Shown: positions 17,467 to 27,125, counted from the stretch's first letter. The stretch is 64,000 nt of DNA from a bacterium (GCA_019748235.1 JAIEPU010000057.1:19011-83010); one strand, 5' to 3'. Notes: a model not told the origin generated them from the letters alone. Translations and numbers: made by a program.

Positions 17467-18234
17467 ATGGATCGACAATCTCTCGAAGATCTATTCCGGC
17501 AAGTGCAAGCAGGTGAACTGACACCCGGAGAAGCGGCGGATCGGGTTCGGATCCAGCCGGTGACGGATCTTGGCTTTGCGAATATTGACGAGCATCGTCA
17601 TTTACGGTGTGGCTTTCCCGAGGTGATCTATTGCGAGGGAAAGACAGCAGATCAGGTGGTCGCCATCATCGCGAAGCTCGCGGAGAAGGAATCACTTGCT
17701 CTCGCTACGCGCGTCAGTCCCGAGCAGATGGAGCATCTGCAAAGCCGATTCCCGAACCTTCATCTCGACAAGCCGAGCCGAATCGCTTGGCTCGGAGAGA
17801 TGCCTTCGGAGAAGCATGGGTCAGTTGTCGTCGTGACGGCGGGGACAAGTGATCTCCCTGTCGCGCGCGAGGCGGAACTGACGGCGCAGGCTCTCGGTTG
17901 TCACACGAAACTCATCGCCGATGTAGGCGTGGCGGGCATTCACCGTTTACTCGGACGTTTGCCGGAAATTACACAAGCAGATGTTGTCGTCGTCGTTGCC
18001 GGTATGGAAGGGGCGCTTCCCAGTGTGGTGGGCGGCCTCGTTGATTGTCCGGTCATTGCGGTGCCGACGAGTATCGGATACGGTGCGAATATGCAGGGAA
18101 TCTCCGCCCTGCTCTGCATGTTGACGAGCTGCGCGGCAAACGTGACGGTCGTCAATATCGATGCGGGCTTCTGCGGCGGATTCGTTGCGGGACTGATCGC
18201 CAGGAGGACCAGTCGAGCGGATTCTAAGAACTAA
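17467..18234 (+). CDS. larB: Nickel pincer cofactor biosynthesis protein LarB
   Basis: The product has 255 residues. The N-terminal region (LEDLFRQVQAGELTPGEAA, then GFPEVIYCEGKTADQV) and the C-terminal PurE-like carboxylase domain (GTSDLPVAREAELTAQALG, DVGVAGIHRLLGRL, VVVAGMEGALPSVVGG, PTSIGYGA) match LarB. LarB carboxylates and hydrolyses nicotinic acid adenine dinucleotide as the first step in building the nickel-pincer cofactor of LarA-type racemases. larC, larE and larA are not in the window, so the rest of the pathway must be elsewhere. The gene is convergent with the rhodanese-like gene, seven bases away. Confidence 0.93.
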   Translation: MDRQSLEDLFRQVQAGELTPGEAADRVRIQPVTDLGFANIDEHRHLRCGFPEVIYCEGKTADQVVAIIAKLAEKESLALATRVSPEQMEHLQSRFPNLHLDKPSRIAWLGEMPSEKHGSVVVVTAGTSDLPVAREAELTAQALGCHTKLIADVGVAGIHRLLGRLPEITQADVVVVVAGMEGALPSVVGGLVDCPVIAVPTSIGYGANMQGISALLCMLTSCAANVTVVNIDAGFCGGFVAGLIARRTSRADSKN

Positions 18235-18241
18235 AAGCCGT

Positions 18242-18772
18242 TCATGGCTCATCACGAAGTGCCCGAGTCTCGTAGCCAGCCGCTTGCCAAGTGGCAATTC
18301 CTCCCGCCAATCGCCGCACATCCACAAAGCCGAGTCTCTTGCCCCACGCCGCTGCCGCATGGCCGCGCAATGAGTCTCCATCTTCATCGTAAACGATGAC
18401 CGTCAGCCCCGGATCACGGCCAAGCTGCTTCTTGTAATCCTCCGGAGATTTGCCCCCCGCCTCTTTCGCATCCCACGGCTCGAGCGACTCCCGATTAGGG
18501 AACGAATAGCTCGTTGCCCCCAGAATGTGATGCTCGCGAAAATGACCCGCAGGCGTTGCGTCGATCAGAATCATGTTCTGCCGTGCGGAAACCAGTTCGT
18601 GAAGCTCCGCCGGCGTGATGAGCTTGTATCCCCCCTCCTTCGCCTGCTTTTCGAGAGCAGTCCGCTGCGCCTCCGTCAGCGGCTTCCCCGATCGAAACGC
18701 ATTGCACCCCGCGAGCAGGAGAGCCCCCACGAGGATGGGCGCGATGGCGAGTATTCGAACCGTGTGATTCAT
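18242..18772 (-). CDS. Rhodanese-like lipoprotein lacking the catalytic cysteine
   Basis: The product has about 176 residues from the start MNHTVRILAIAPILVG at 18772. A lipoprotein signal peptide ends with the lipobox LLAGC. A single rhodanese domain follows: ITPAELHELV, ILIDATPAGHFREHHILGA, then the active-site loop. The loop reads VYDEDGDSLRGHAAA, with Asp where active sulfurtransferases have Cys, and the C-terminal DVRRLAGGIATW is typical of the fold. The enzyme is therefore unlikely to transfer sulfur; rhodanese domains without the cysteine often serve in binding or sensing. A longer frame from 18808 would add 12 residues before the signal peptide and is less likely. Confidence 0.85.
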   Translation of the reverse strand: MNHTVRILAIAPILVGALLLAGCNAFRSGKPLTEAQRTALEKQAKEGGYKLITPAELHELVSARQNMILIDATPAGHFREHHILGATSYSFPNRESLEPWDAKEAGGKSPEDYKKQLGRDPGLTVIVYDEDGDSLRGHAAAAWGKRLGFVDVRRLAGGIATWQAAGYETRALRDEP

Positions 18773-18960
18773 CTGATTCCGTCCGCGTGAAGGCTCAATG
18801 TTATCCATCGATTCGGCAGTTTTGATGATGAAAGATATACTGATCAGCCACGCAATAATCGACGATGCCGTCTTTCAACACGGATCGGGATGGGCCGAAT
18901 TCCGATTCCTGACTGTAACGTCCACTACCCGTTTTGCGAGCATGGTATGAGTGATCGAAG

Positions 18961-19965
18961 TTAACCTTTCGGATCCTCAGTTAGTATTACCTCTCGAATC
19001 TTCAATGATTGTTCTAGCTGAAAATGTTGATAGTCGACTGTGCCTGACACGGTCCTTGCATCGCGTCTGTTCACGGTGATGACTAAGGAGAGCAGTAGCT
19101 CTCCATAACGAGTTATCGTCCAAAAGTCTCTACCATTGACCCCGTGAAACTCACAGTTGAACGGCGCCGTCACAGACGGATTCATGTCAAAGCTAACTTT
19201 CCAACTTTGCATATTAGGTCCCAGTGTGAGTGCGGTGCAGAATGGTTCCGAATACCCGGTGAATAGACAATGCTTATTACCGGAAATTGAGAGCATTACA
19301 TTTTCAGCCGTAGACGGACCGTGATTTGTCAGTCTGATAGTAAACCGAACATTCATGCGCATATCATTCTTCTCGAACAGCGTCGGCTCAATTGTGCATG
19401 ACCACTGGACGCTTCGTTCCGGGAAAAACAACATCCGTAGGACGTTGATATTGATTGGGGCAAACTCATCACCTGCCCGAATGTAGAAAGGCCTACCAGT
19501 GTCAACCATCGATCGATATGGCTTGTGTGATCCGTTGGGTACATAGCTTACGACGAAGCCGCTTCCATCCTCATCAATGAAAAACTCGCATTCTACACCC
19601 TTGACCGGCGGGTCAGTCATTCGATTAAAAAGCTTCACAAGTGTATTTCGGCAAGCCTCGGCGTTCTTTATTGGCGCAAGTTTATGAGCCCGATCGAGCG
19701 TTCCAGGTTCAATTCGTTTGGTATCGATCCCCCATACAACGACGCCACCACCGGAGTTTGAAAAACCAGAGAGCATCTTTGCCCATTTGGACTCGATCGG
19801 CTTTTTAGGATCATTGGGATTCCCGGGTTCGTATCTCTTGAATTCGAGATAGTCTGACTCCTCCGTCTTTTCTTCAACAAACTGCTTGATTCGTTGCAGA
19901 GGATCGGGTGCGTCCACAATCGATCGATAGATGACCTCTGCTGTGCTCATGTCTCGTTCTGGCAT
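18961..19965 (-). CDS. AlbA_2 (Schlafen-type) domain protein
   Basis: The product has 334 residues. The N-terminal half (about 30-190) is an AlbA_2/Schlafen domain: EESDYLEFKRYEPG, AKMLSGFSNSGGGVVVWGID, SYVPNGSHKPYR and FYIRAGDEFAPI are its usual landmarks. AlbA_2 domains bind nucleic acid and occur in transcriptional regulators, tRNA nucleases and some defence proteins. The C-terminal half (about 195-334) is beta-rich, with VRFTIRLTNHGPSTAENVMLSISG, like an immunoglobulin-type fold; the pairing is unusual. The gene is lower in G+C than its neighbours (49 of 120 bases in 19261-19380, against 36 of 60 in larB at 17701-17760), which suggests transfer. GGAG stands nine bases before the ATG. The role is unknown. 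Confidence 0.8.
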   Translation of the reverse strand: MPERDMSTAEVIYRSIVDAPDPLQRIKQFVEEKTEESDYLEFKRYEPGNPNDPKKPIESKWAKMLSGFSNSGGGVVVWGIDTKRIEPGTLDRAHKLAPIKNAEACRNTLVKLFNRMTDPPVKGVECEFFIDEDGSGFVVSYVPNGSHKPYRSMVDTGRPFYIRAGDEFAPININVLRMLFFPERSVQWSCTIEPTLFEKNDMRMNVRFTIRLTNHGPSTAENVMLSISGNKHCLFTGYSEPFCTALTLGPNMQSWKVSFDMNPSVTAPFNCEFHGVNGRDFWTITRYGELLLSLVITVNRRDARTVSGTVDYQHFQLEQSLKIREVILTEDPKG

Positions 19966-19986
19966 ATGCTCAAACTCCGCGTTTAG

Positions 19987-20286
19987 CTACGGGAAGAGGC
20001 AAAGAGGAAAATATTTGTTCACAATAAGGGTTGTAATATCGACAACAGCGATTGCGAGCCAACTGATAAGTCGTGGGGTATCTAAGGCCGAGGTAACCGA
20101 CAGCATGCCGACACAAGTCGAACTCATCGCAGCCGCAACGATCAGATCGTCCCGTCCAATGCACCAATCAAAGAACACGCCAAACGATCCTCTATCAGAT
20201 CGATGTGAACCAACACGAAGGCCTATCGAGTTGCCGGGAAAACGTTGGCGGTCGATTGGGACGAGGTGGTGTGATATACTGATCAC
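19987..20286 (-). CDS. Possible small two-helix membrane protein
   Basis: This is a 99-codon reverse-strand frame whose stop lies 21 bases before the AlbA_2 start. It begins at a GTG with no visible ribosome binding site, so the true start is unsure. Two hydrophobic stretches are present at about 48-66 (LIVAAAMSSTCVGMLSV) and 72-90 (LISWLAIAVVDITTLIV). Codon and base use resemble the AlbA_2 gene rather than the neighbours. A partly overlapping plus-strand frame (19931-20305) looks less protein-like. If real, it would be the first gene of a two-gene accessory unit. No family is recognised. Confidence 0.3.
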   Translation of the reverse strand: MISISHHLVPIDRQRFPGNSIGLRVGSHRSDRGSFGVFFDWCIGRDDLIVAAAMSSTCVGMLSVTSALDTPRLISWLAIAVVDITTLIVNKYFPLCLFP

Positions 20287-20316
20287 AAAGATAGTAGATG
20301 ACTAGGGATCGATTGA

Positions 20317-21330
20317 TTGGGCATCTTTGACAAACTTTTCGGCAAGCCTTCCAAGCCCTCCGCTCCGAAGCGGAAGAGGATAAGTCTTTCCAGGCGTTTC
20401 GGGATTTATGGCCCGCTCGGCAAAGGGAGCATGTCGAAAGTCTTCCGGGCGACTGATCGAGAGCTTGGGCGCGAAGTCTGTTTGAAGGTGCTGGATAAGA
20501 AACAGCATCTCGCGCTTGTGAGCCGTTTCCCAGGCCTCAATCGTCCGGAGGAAGGGGAAGTCGCGATCAGCATGAAGCATCCGAACGTCGTCGAGACCTA
20601 CGACTGGGGTTGGACGACGAAGGATGAAGTCTTCATCTCAATGGAGTTGATCAAAGGAGTCGGCCTCAACGTCTTTACCGATACCGAAGGAAAGAAGCCT
20701 CTCAATCGACGGCTGGATCATCTCATCCAGGCGGCGGACGGCCTCGCGTATTTCCATCAGATGGGCTACATACACCGCGACATTTCCCCCAAAAACATCA
20801 TGGTCAACAACGACGGGATCGCGAAGCTGATTGATTTCGGGTTGTGCGTGCCGAACAAGCCCGACTTTCGCCGGCCGGGGAATCGAACTGGCACGGTTCG
20901 GTACATGGCCCCAGAACTCATCAAACGTGGCACGACTGATGAACGGATTGACATCTTCAGTTTCGGCGTCTCGGTTTATGAGGTCCTGACCGGAGGCTCG
21001 GCCTGGGAGCATGCCGAAGAGTCGATGCAAGAGATGCTTCAGCACGTCAATCGGACGGGACGGGATCCTCGTGAATTGAATCCAAACCTTGACGAAGAGA
21101 CCGCCCAGGTCATCATGAAGGGAATTGAGCGGAATCCGAAGGACCGATACCAGTCGATGAAGGAGTTCGCGGACGCCCTTCGGTCGCTCGAGCCGAAGAA
21201 GGTCCCCGAACCTCCAAAGCGAATTCCTGTCGAAACTTCTGACGCTTCTGACCTTTCCGCAGGTGTCCCCAAGCGGAAACCCACTAAGAAAACAGTGAAA
21301 CGTCCCGGAGACCGGCCGACGAAGGGGTAG
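20317..21330 (+). CDS. Soluble serine/threonine protein kinase
   Basis: The product has 337 residues from a TTG start (MGIFDKLFGKPSKPSAPK), with AGGGAT upstream. The kinase domain spans about 30-290. It has the glycine loop GPLGKGSMSKV, the lysine in CLKVLDKK, the catalytic HRDISPKN (His153) and DFG from Asp173, then APELIKRGTTDERIDIFSFG. Hanks-type kinases phosphorylate Ser/Thr in signalling, and planctomycetes carry many. The C-terminus is a short basic, Pro/Lys-rich tail (KRKPTKKTVKRPGDRP) with no membrane helix or sensor domain, so it is probably cytoplasmic. It stands alone, with trpE starting 123 bases downstream on the same strand. Confidence 0.92.
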   Translation: MGIFDKLFGKPSKPSAPKRKRISLSRRFGIYGPLGKGSMSKVFRATDRELGREVCLKVLDKKQHLALVSRFPGLNRPEEGEVAISMKHPNVVETYDWGWTTKDEVFISMELIKGVGLNVFTDTEGKKPLNRRLDHLIQAADGLAYFHQMGYIHRDISPKNIMVNNDGIAKLIDFGLCVPNKPDFRRPGNRTGTVRYMAPELIKRGTTDERIDIFSFGVSVYEVLTGGSAWEHAEESMQEMLQHVNRTGRDPRELNPNLDEETAQVIMKGIERNPKDRYQSMKEFADALRSLEPKKVPEPPKRIPVETSDASDLSAGVPKRKPTKKTVKRPGDRPTKG

Positions 21331-21453
21331 TTCGCTCTTGGTGAACTCCCCTAACCGATGGTGTGTCACTGGGGCGGGCCACGGCAGGTCATCGTCTCGA
21401 TGGCGGGCCGGCCAAAAAAGATTTGATCACTGATTCCACTCAAGGCAGGTAGC

Positions 21454-22959
21454 GTGAGCTTTCACCCGAGCATCGAATCTTTCCGTCAACTGGCCGGCAC
21501 CTATAACGTGGTTCCGGTGTATCGCCAATTGACGAGCGACAGCCTGACCCCGGTCAGTGCCTTCGTTCGCCTAAAGGGTGGAGACTGGTCCTTCCTGTTC
21601 GAAAGTGTCGTCGGGGGTGAAAAGGTTGGTCGATTCAGTTTCATCGGCATCAAGCCCTTCATGACCTTCGAGGCGTTCGGCCATTCGATCACTCTCTCTG
21701 ATTCCGCCGAGACAAAGACATACGAGCATCCCCAGCCGTTCGATGAGCTTGACCGGCTCATCCAGCAGTATCATGCTCCTCACATCGAGGGGCTTCCTCG
21801 CTTTCACGGGGGCGCCGTCGGCTATGCCGCGTATGACGCCATTCGTTACCTGGAGAATTTGCCAAACGCCCCGCCCGACGATCGTCAACTCCCCGATCTG
21901 TCTTTTGGCTTCTATGACCAAATGATCGTCTTCGACAACATCAAGAAAACGGTGCTCGTTGTTGCGCTCGCGCATGTGGCCGGAAAAAATATCGAGGAGG
22001 CATACGCGAACGCGTGCGGGCGCGTCGATGGCCTGGTGGCGAAGTTGAAGGAATCGAGCGATGGATTAGAGCCCGTCGACATCGAAACGACCGGCACCGA
22101 GGTCGCTCCGAACATCCGTTCCAACTTCACCAAGGAAGAATTCGTTACCGCCGTTGACAAGTGCAAGGAATACATCAAGGCGGGTGACTTCTTTCAGATC
22201 GTCATCAGTCAGCGATTCGAGACGGAGACGACCGCCAGTCCGCTAGAAATCTATCGCTCGCTCCGCGTGGTGAATCCAAGCCCGTTCATGGTTTATTTCC
22301 AAACGCCTCGCTGCACGCTGGTGGCAAGTTCGCCCGAGATCATGGTACGTGTCGAAAACGGAACCATCGTGACGAGGCCCCTGGCCGGAACCAGGCGGCG
22401 AGGAGCGAATGAAGCCGAAGATCGTCGGCTCGCGGAGGAATTGATCGCGGATCCCAAGGAACGGGCCGAGCATATCATGCTCGTGGATTTGGGTCGAAAT
22501 GATGTCGGTCGGGTTTCGGAATACAACACCGTCCAACTCGACGATGTGATGACGGTCGAACGCTACAGCCATGTCATGCACATCACCAGTAACGTCACCG
22601 GTAAGCTCGCAAAAGGATTGAGTCCGCTCGATGCTTTACGTGCATGTCTTCCCGCCGGGACAGTAAGTGGTGCTCCCAAGGTGCGTGCGATGGAAGTTAT
22701 TGACGAGATCGAGCGAACCAAGCGAGGCCCGTACGCGGGCGCGATTGGCTACGTCGATTTCACCGGCAACATGGACACCTGCATTGCCCTTCGCACGATG
22801 GTCGTCATGGGAAACAAAGCGTATGTGCAGGCGGGAATGGGGATTGTTTACGACAGCGATCCGCAAGCCGAATATCAGGAAACGCTCGACAAGTCGCGTG
22901 GCCTCTTCCGGGCCATTTGGATAACCGAAGAACGATTAAAGCGTCAGAACGGCGATTGA
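21454..22959 (+). CDS. trpE: Anthranilate synthase component I
   Basis: The product has 501 residues, normal for TrpE. It starts at a GTG ([15 protein letters not shown]). The conserved chorismate-binding core includes [22 protein letters not shown] [50 protein letters not shown] and [17 protein letters not shown]. TrpE converts chorismate to anthranilate with ammonia from the TrpG glutaminase and is usually inhibited by tryptophan; the N-terminal segment [17 protein letters not shown], which includes part of the regulatory site, is present. trpG is not adjacent. The stop is immediately followed by the stop of the convergent permease gene, with no gap. Confidence 0.95.
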   Translation: MSFHPSIESFRQLAGTYNVVPVYRQLTSDSLTPVSAFVRLKGGDWSFLFESVVGGEKVGRFSFIGIKPFMTFEAFGHSITLSDSAETKTYEHPQPFDELDRLIQQYHAPHIEGLPRFHGGAVGYAAYDAIRYLENLPNAPPDDRQLPDLSFGFYDQMIVFDNIKKTVLVVALAHVAGKNIEEAYANACGRVDGLVAKLKESSDGLEPVDIETTGTEVAPNIRSNFTKEEFVTAVDKCKEYIKAGDFFQIVISQRFETETTASPLEIYRSLRVVNPSPFMVYFQTPRCTLVASSPEIMVRVENGTIVTRPLAGTRRRGANEAEDRRLAEELIADPKERAEHIMLVDLGRNDVGRVSEYNTVQLDDVMTVERYSHVMHITSNVTGKLAKGLSPLDALRACLPAGTVSGAPKVRAMEVIDEIERTKRGPYAGAIGYVDFTGNMDTCIALRTMVVMGNKAYVQAGMGIVYDSDPQAEYQETLDKSRGLFRAIWITEERLKRQNGD

Positions 22960-24057
22960 TCACGCCCGGCCGTCCCGAAGCCTGGGATCAGTCGCCTCCT
23001 GTAATCCTTCACCGACCAAGTTGTACGACAGGACGGTGAAGAGAATCGCCACTCCGGGAAACGTCACCAGCCACCACTTACTGAGATTCGCTCGACCTGC
23101 ATCGAGGATCGTCCCCCAGCTCGGATTGGGAGGAGGCGCGCCGAAGCCGAGAAAGCTGAGCGATGCCTCAATCAGAATTGCCGCGGCAATGCCGAACGTG
23201 ATCGGCACCAATACCGGCGCCATCGCGTTGGGAAGGACGTGGCGAAAGATGATCGTCGGTCGCCTGATGCCGAGCGAAATAGCGGCCAGGACAAATTCGG
23301 TATTGCGCAGCCTTAAAAATTCGCCACGCGTCAGCCGTGCGATGCCGGTCCATCCCGTGAATCCAATGATGGCCATCATGTGCCAAATCGTGGGACGCTC
23401 AACGACAGCAATGAGTGCCAAAATCAGGATGAGCGTCGGAATACACATCACGACTTCGATGAGGCGACTAACGAGCGAGTCGATCCAGCCGCCGAAGTAG
23501 CCCGCAATCGCCCCAAGAGTGATTCCAATGATCGCGGCAATTCCCATCGAGATGAATCCGACGACGAGTGCGGTTCGTGTTCCGTGCACCATCTTTGCGA
23601 AGACGTCGACTCCGGCGGGATCGGTGCCGAAGAGGTGGTAGCGATCAGGGGGCATGAGCGGTTCCGCGGCCGGTAGACCGGGCCATTCATTGGCTCGAAC
23701 GCGCCGATACGGATCTTGATAGACGAGCGGCCAGACCGCCCAGGCCTTCGGATCATTCTTGGTGAGGTTCTCAGGATAAACGCCCCGAAATTTGTCGACG
23801 CGAAAGATCGGGTTCTCCCAAGTTGTGTTCAAGTACCCGAGCGCCGGGAAATAAAGTGTTCCCTTATATTCGCAGACGACCGGTTTTGTCCCTGCGATGG
23901 CCGGTGCGAAAACCGCGACGATAACTAGGAATCCGATGAATGCGAGGCCAAGCATCGGGAAAAGCTTGCGACGAAAACGGCGCCAGACGTCTTGCCAGTA
24001 TCCCGGCGATCGCGGCACGCGCTTGAGTGTTCGAACTGGCTGCTGCTGCGTATTCAT
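22960..24057 (-). CDS. Peptide ABC transporter permease, YejE/OppC type
   Basis: The product has 365 residues. One membrane helix near the N-terminus (LGLAFIGFLVIVAVFAPAI) is followed by a long exported insertion of about 100 residues (about 57-155), then the BPD_transp_1 domain with five helices. The coupling motif lies in EFVLAAISLGIRRPTIIFRHVLPN. The sequence GTDPAGVDVFAKMVHGTR is the family landmark after the insertion. Typical OppC/DppC proteins have about 300 residues; the insertion resembles that of YejE, the permease of the YejABEF importer (microcin C and peptides in enterics). It is the last gene of the operon, after the other permease at 24109-25086. Confidence 0.88.
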   Translation of the reverse strand: MNTQQQPVRTLKRVPRSPGYWQDVWRRFRRKLFPMLGLAFIGFLVIVAVFAPAIAGTKPVVCEYKGTLYFPALGYLNTTWENPIFRVDKFRGVYPENLTKNDPKAWAVWPLVYQDPYRRVRANEWPGLPAAEPLMPPDRYHLFGTDPAGVDVFAKMVHGTRTALVVGFISMGIAAIIGITLGAIAGYFGGWIDSLVSRLIEVVMCIPTLILILALIAVVERPTIWHMMAIIGFTGWTGIARLTRGEFLRLRNTEFVLAAISLGIRRPTIIFRHVLPNAMAPVLVPITFGIAAAILIEASLSFLGFGAPPPNPSWGTILDAGRANLSKWWLVTFPGVAILFTVLSYNLVGEGLQEATDPRLRDGRA

Positions 24058-24108
24058 CGCGTCTTGAACTCACTGGCAAGGTGCATTTCAACTCTCGTCT
24101 CTAAGCGG

Positions 24109-25086
24109 TCACTCATAGTTCACGCGAGGATCGACAACCGCGTAGAGGATGTCAGACAACAACTGTCCCAGTAACGTCAGTGCCGAGAAAATCAGTGTCA
24201 GCCCCATGATCGTGGGATAGTCCCGTTCTCGAATCGACTCAAAAAAGAGTCGTCCCATCCCCGGCCAGGCGAAGATCTGTTCAATGATGACGGAGCCGGA
24301 CAGGAGCGAGGGCAAGACGAGCCCAATCATCGTGACGAGGGGAATCATCGTGTTTCGGAACGCATGGTGAATGAGCACGCGCCGAGGCGGAACCCCTTTC
24401 GCGAGCGCGGTTCGAATGTAGTCTTGCCGGACGACTTCTTCCATATTCGCTCTGATGAACCGTGTGTAATAAGCAAGGCTGCCATAGGTGTAACATGCAA
24501 CGGGCATCACGGAGTGAATGAATAGGTCCCAAGTCTTTTGCATCGGCGTCATGCTCAAGTACTGATCACTCGTCATTCCAAACAAGGGAAGAAGATTTAA
24601 ACGCACGGCGAGAAGGTATTGCAGAAAGAGTGCTGCCACAAACGAAGGAAGCGAATAGAGGATGTAGAGTCCGAGCGAGAGGACTTGCTCATCCCCCTTC
24701 CCCGCCCGCGCACTGGCGTAAAGACCAAACGGAATGGAAAGCCCAAATGTAAGAACAAGCGAAGTGATCGACAACAGCAACGTCGGCCCGATTCGCTCCA
24801 TGATCAAATCACTGACGGGTCGGTGCTTGGAAATAGAACTCCCCATGTCGAATTGGAAGAGATTTTTCAGCCAGATTGAGTAACCCACGGGAATGGAGTT
24901 GTTCAATCCATAGGCGGCTTTCATCCGTTCGATCTGCTCTTGTTTGATCGCTCGATCCGTCATTTCGGACATCGCCAGCGTCGTCGCATCGCCCGGCATG
25001 TTACGGATCAACGTATAAATCAGCATCGTGATAAGGGTAAGCGTCACAATGCCGATCAAGGATCGTCGGAGGAGATAACTAACCAC
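24109..25086 (-). CDS. Peptide ABC transporter permease, YejB/OppB type
   Basis: The product has 325 residues and starts MVSYLLRRSLIGIVTLTLITM, the usual OppB-type first helix. The domain has six helices, the N-terminal exported segment with MPGDATTLAMSEMTD, and the coupling motif DYIRTALAKGVPPRRVLIHHAFRN. It ends LGQLLSDILYAVVDPRVNYE, as OppB-type permeases do. It would pair with the second permease (22960-24057) to form the channel. Its start is 87 bases behind the stop of the binding-protein gene, in the same orientation. Confidence 0.9.
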   Translation of the reverse strand: MVSYLLRRSLIGIVTLTLITMLIYTLIRNMPGDATTLAMSEMTDRAIKQEQIERMKAAYGLNNSIPVGYSIWLKNLFQFDMGSSISKHRPVSDLIMERIGPTLLLSITSLVLTFGLSIPFGLYASARAGKGDEQVLSLGLYILYSLPSFVAALFLQYLLAVRLNLLPLFGMTSDQYLSMTPMQKTWDLFIHSVMPVACYTYGSLAYYTRFIRANMEEVVRQDYIRTALAKGVPPRRVLIHHAFRNTMIPLVTMIGLVLPSLLSGSVIIEQIFAWPGMGRLFFESIRERDYPTIMGLTLIFSALTLLGQLLSDILYAVVDPRVNYE

Positions 25087-25172
25087 ACCCGTTCCCCAAA
25101 GGATTTCTCATCTCGGTCCTCTCGACGTCGAATGTGACATCGGTATGTCACACAAAACCAATCATCGCGCTC

Positions 25173-27125
25173 CTACTGGGCTCGCCAGATAGCCGATGAG
25201 CCTGGGCCGTAGTGATAGGGACCGCGCGGGCTCATGAAATAACCCCGAAGATCCTTGTTGATGCCGTAGAACGCGGTTCGCCAGTAGAGCCAGGTGTAGG
25301 GTTGATCGGCATAGAGAATCAGATGAATCTTGCCGTAGATTTCCCCTCGCTTCTCCCGGTCGAACTCCAGTTCGGCCTCACGGAAGAGTTTGTCCACTTC
25401 GGGATTGCTGTAACTTCCGTAGTTTCGACCCTCGCCGGTTCCATAGATATTTTTCGTCGTGAAAGGGTCGGCTCCCGAGCCCCATCCACCGAAAGCAGCA
25501 TCGAACTGATGTTCGTTCAATCGTTGCTGCAATACGGTGAATTCAAGGGGCGACAAATTACATCGCACGCCGATCTTGTCGAGTGATTCCCGGATGACGT
25601 TGCAATAGCGTTCGAGGAGTGGATCGGAGCGGTAAAGGAGACTGAACTCGAAGACCTTGCCATCCTTGTCGCGAATGCCGTCTCCGTCGGAATCTTTCCA
25701 TCCCGCTGCGTCGAGGAGTTCCTCTGCCTTATCGAGATCCTGTTTGTAAGGCGAGGGATAATCCTTCGGCGCCATCCATGCTCCCTTGTAGAAGGGGCCG
25801 GCGCACGGTTCGTAAAGGTCGTAAAGGATCTTCTTCAGGAGCTCGTCATAGTCAACGGCATAGGACATTGCCTGTCGAACTTTCAGGTCGCTAAAGAAGG
25901 GTGCCTTGTCCGACTTCATGTTCCAAATGACATGGAACGAAGTCCATTCAACGTCCCGAATCTTGGTGTTCTTCTTGTAGAAGTCTTCTCCGTTTGTCTG
26001 CTGTCGCCACTGCTCCGCGGAAAGCGTCATCTCATCGACATCGCCCGATTTTAGACCGAGAAGTGCCGTGTTCGAGTCGGTGACGACGCGGAACCGGATG
26101 GTTTCGAAGTAGGGCTTGTCTCGCACCTCTTTGCCGTTGTGCATGTAGTAGCTTTCACGGCGCTTGAGAACGATTTCGTTTTGTGCCTTTCGGCTGGCGA
26201 CCTCGTAAGAGCCGCTCACGACAGGCTTGGATTCGAAGGCGACGTGTTCCTTGCTCGTGACAAGGGACGGGTCAGACTTGTAACTCGTTTCGAAAATATG
26301 TTTGGGCAAAATCGGAAAGCTGATGTTCCAAACATTTGTTGCTGCCGCGGCCTTGTGAAAGAAAACGACGGTATGGTCGTCGTAGGCATGAACCCAGCGA
26401 AGTTCATCCGTTCCCGAACGGACCGCGCGAATCGGAACGTTATCATCCATAATCACTTGAAAGCTGAATGCGATATCGTGAGCGGTCACCGGCTTTCCAT
26501 CCGACCAAGTCAAGTCGTCGCGAAGGACGAACTTGTCAACGAGGCGATCCTTGCTCGTTTGCCAGCTCTTCACGATCTCTGATGCCGCGAAAGGGCGCAT
26601 CTCCCAATCAAATCCAATCAGGCCGACGCTGGTAGCGCCTTGGAAATCAAAGTCGGAAGTCGAACTGATGAGGACCGGATTGACGCTGTTGATGTCCCCT
26701 TGAATACATCGGTTCCAAGTCGCATTCCAATTGACATCGCCGGGGGCTTTGGGTTGTTGCGAATAGGCCGAGAGGATCTTCTCGTTCGCTTCCTTCGAAT
26801 CATTCCTCAGCGATGACACTTCTTCGATTGTCGCGATGGGAGGATGCTCGGCGAGGTATTTCGTCAATCGGTCGAGACTATCGACGATGGGGCCATCAAT
26901 CCATTCCGCTTTCGCATCGACTTCAGACAACGGAGGTGGTGTGAACGGCTCAAGTGATGGAGTCTTTGGAGTCTCGGCTTGTGCCGGAACTGGCTTGGCG
27001 GTTTCTACCGAAGGCGCGGACTTCTCGGTCGGGGCCGGAGTCTTTGCTTCTTCTTTCTTCGAGCAACCGGTCGTGAGGATCGGAACTACCAGTAGCAAAG
27101 TGCCGAGCCGGAACCAATAAGACAT
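25173..27125 (-). CDS. Peptide-binding lipoprotein of ABC importer (SBP_bac_5)
   Basis: The product has about 650 residues from the start MSYWFRLGTLLLVVPIL at 27125, with GAGG six bases before it; the frame open to 27269 adds 48 unlikely residues. The lipobox is LTTGC. A long Lys/Pro/Glu/Ala linker (about 24-70) and a short helical segment precede the binding domain. That domain has FVLRDDLTWSDGKPVTAHDIAFSF, VRQAMSYAVDYDELLKKILYD and GWGSGADPFT, typical of OppA/DppA proteins. It should deliver peptides or similar solutes to the two permeases encoded downstream. The linker, which would span a wide periplasm, is unusually long. Confidence 0.9.
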   Translation of the reverse strand: MSYWFRLGTLLLVVPILTTGCSKKEEAKTPAPTEKSAPSVETAKPVPAQAETPKTPSLEPFTPPPLSEVDAKAEWIDGPIVDSLDRLTKYLAEHPPIATIEEVSSLRNDSKEANEKILSAYSQQPKAPGDVNWNATWNRCIQGDINSVNPVLISSTSDFDFQGATSVGLIGFDWEMRPFAASEIVKSWQTSKDRLVDKFVLRDDLTWSDGKPVTAHDIAFSFQVIMDDNVPIRAVRSGTDELRWVHAYDDHTVVFFHKAAAATNVWNISFPILPKHIFETSYKSDPSLVTSKEHVAFESKPVVSGSYEVASRKAQNEIVLKRRESYYMHNGKEVRDKPYFETIRFRVVTDSNTALLGLKSGDVDEMTLSAEQWRQQTNGEDFYKKNTKIRDVEWTSFHVIWNMKSDKAPFFSDLKVRQAMSYAVDYDELLKKILYDLYEPCAGPFYKGAWMAPKDYPSPYKQDLDKAEELLDAAGWKDSDGDGIRDKDGKVFEFSLLYRSDPLLERYCNVIRESLDKIGVRCNLSPLEFTVLQQRLNEHQFDAAFGGWGSGADPFTTKNIYGTGEGRNYGSYSNPEVDKLFREAELEFDREKRGEIYGKIHLILYADQPYTWLYWRTAFYGINKDLRGYFMSPRGPYHYGPGSSAIWRAQ

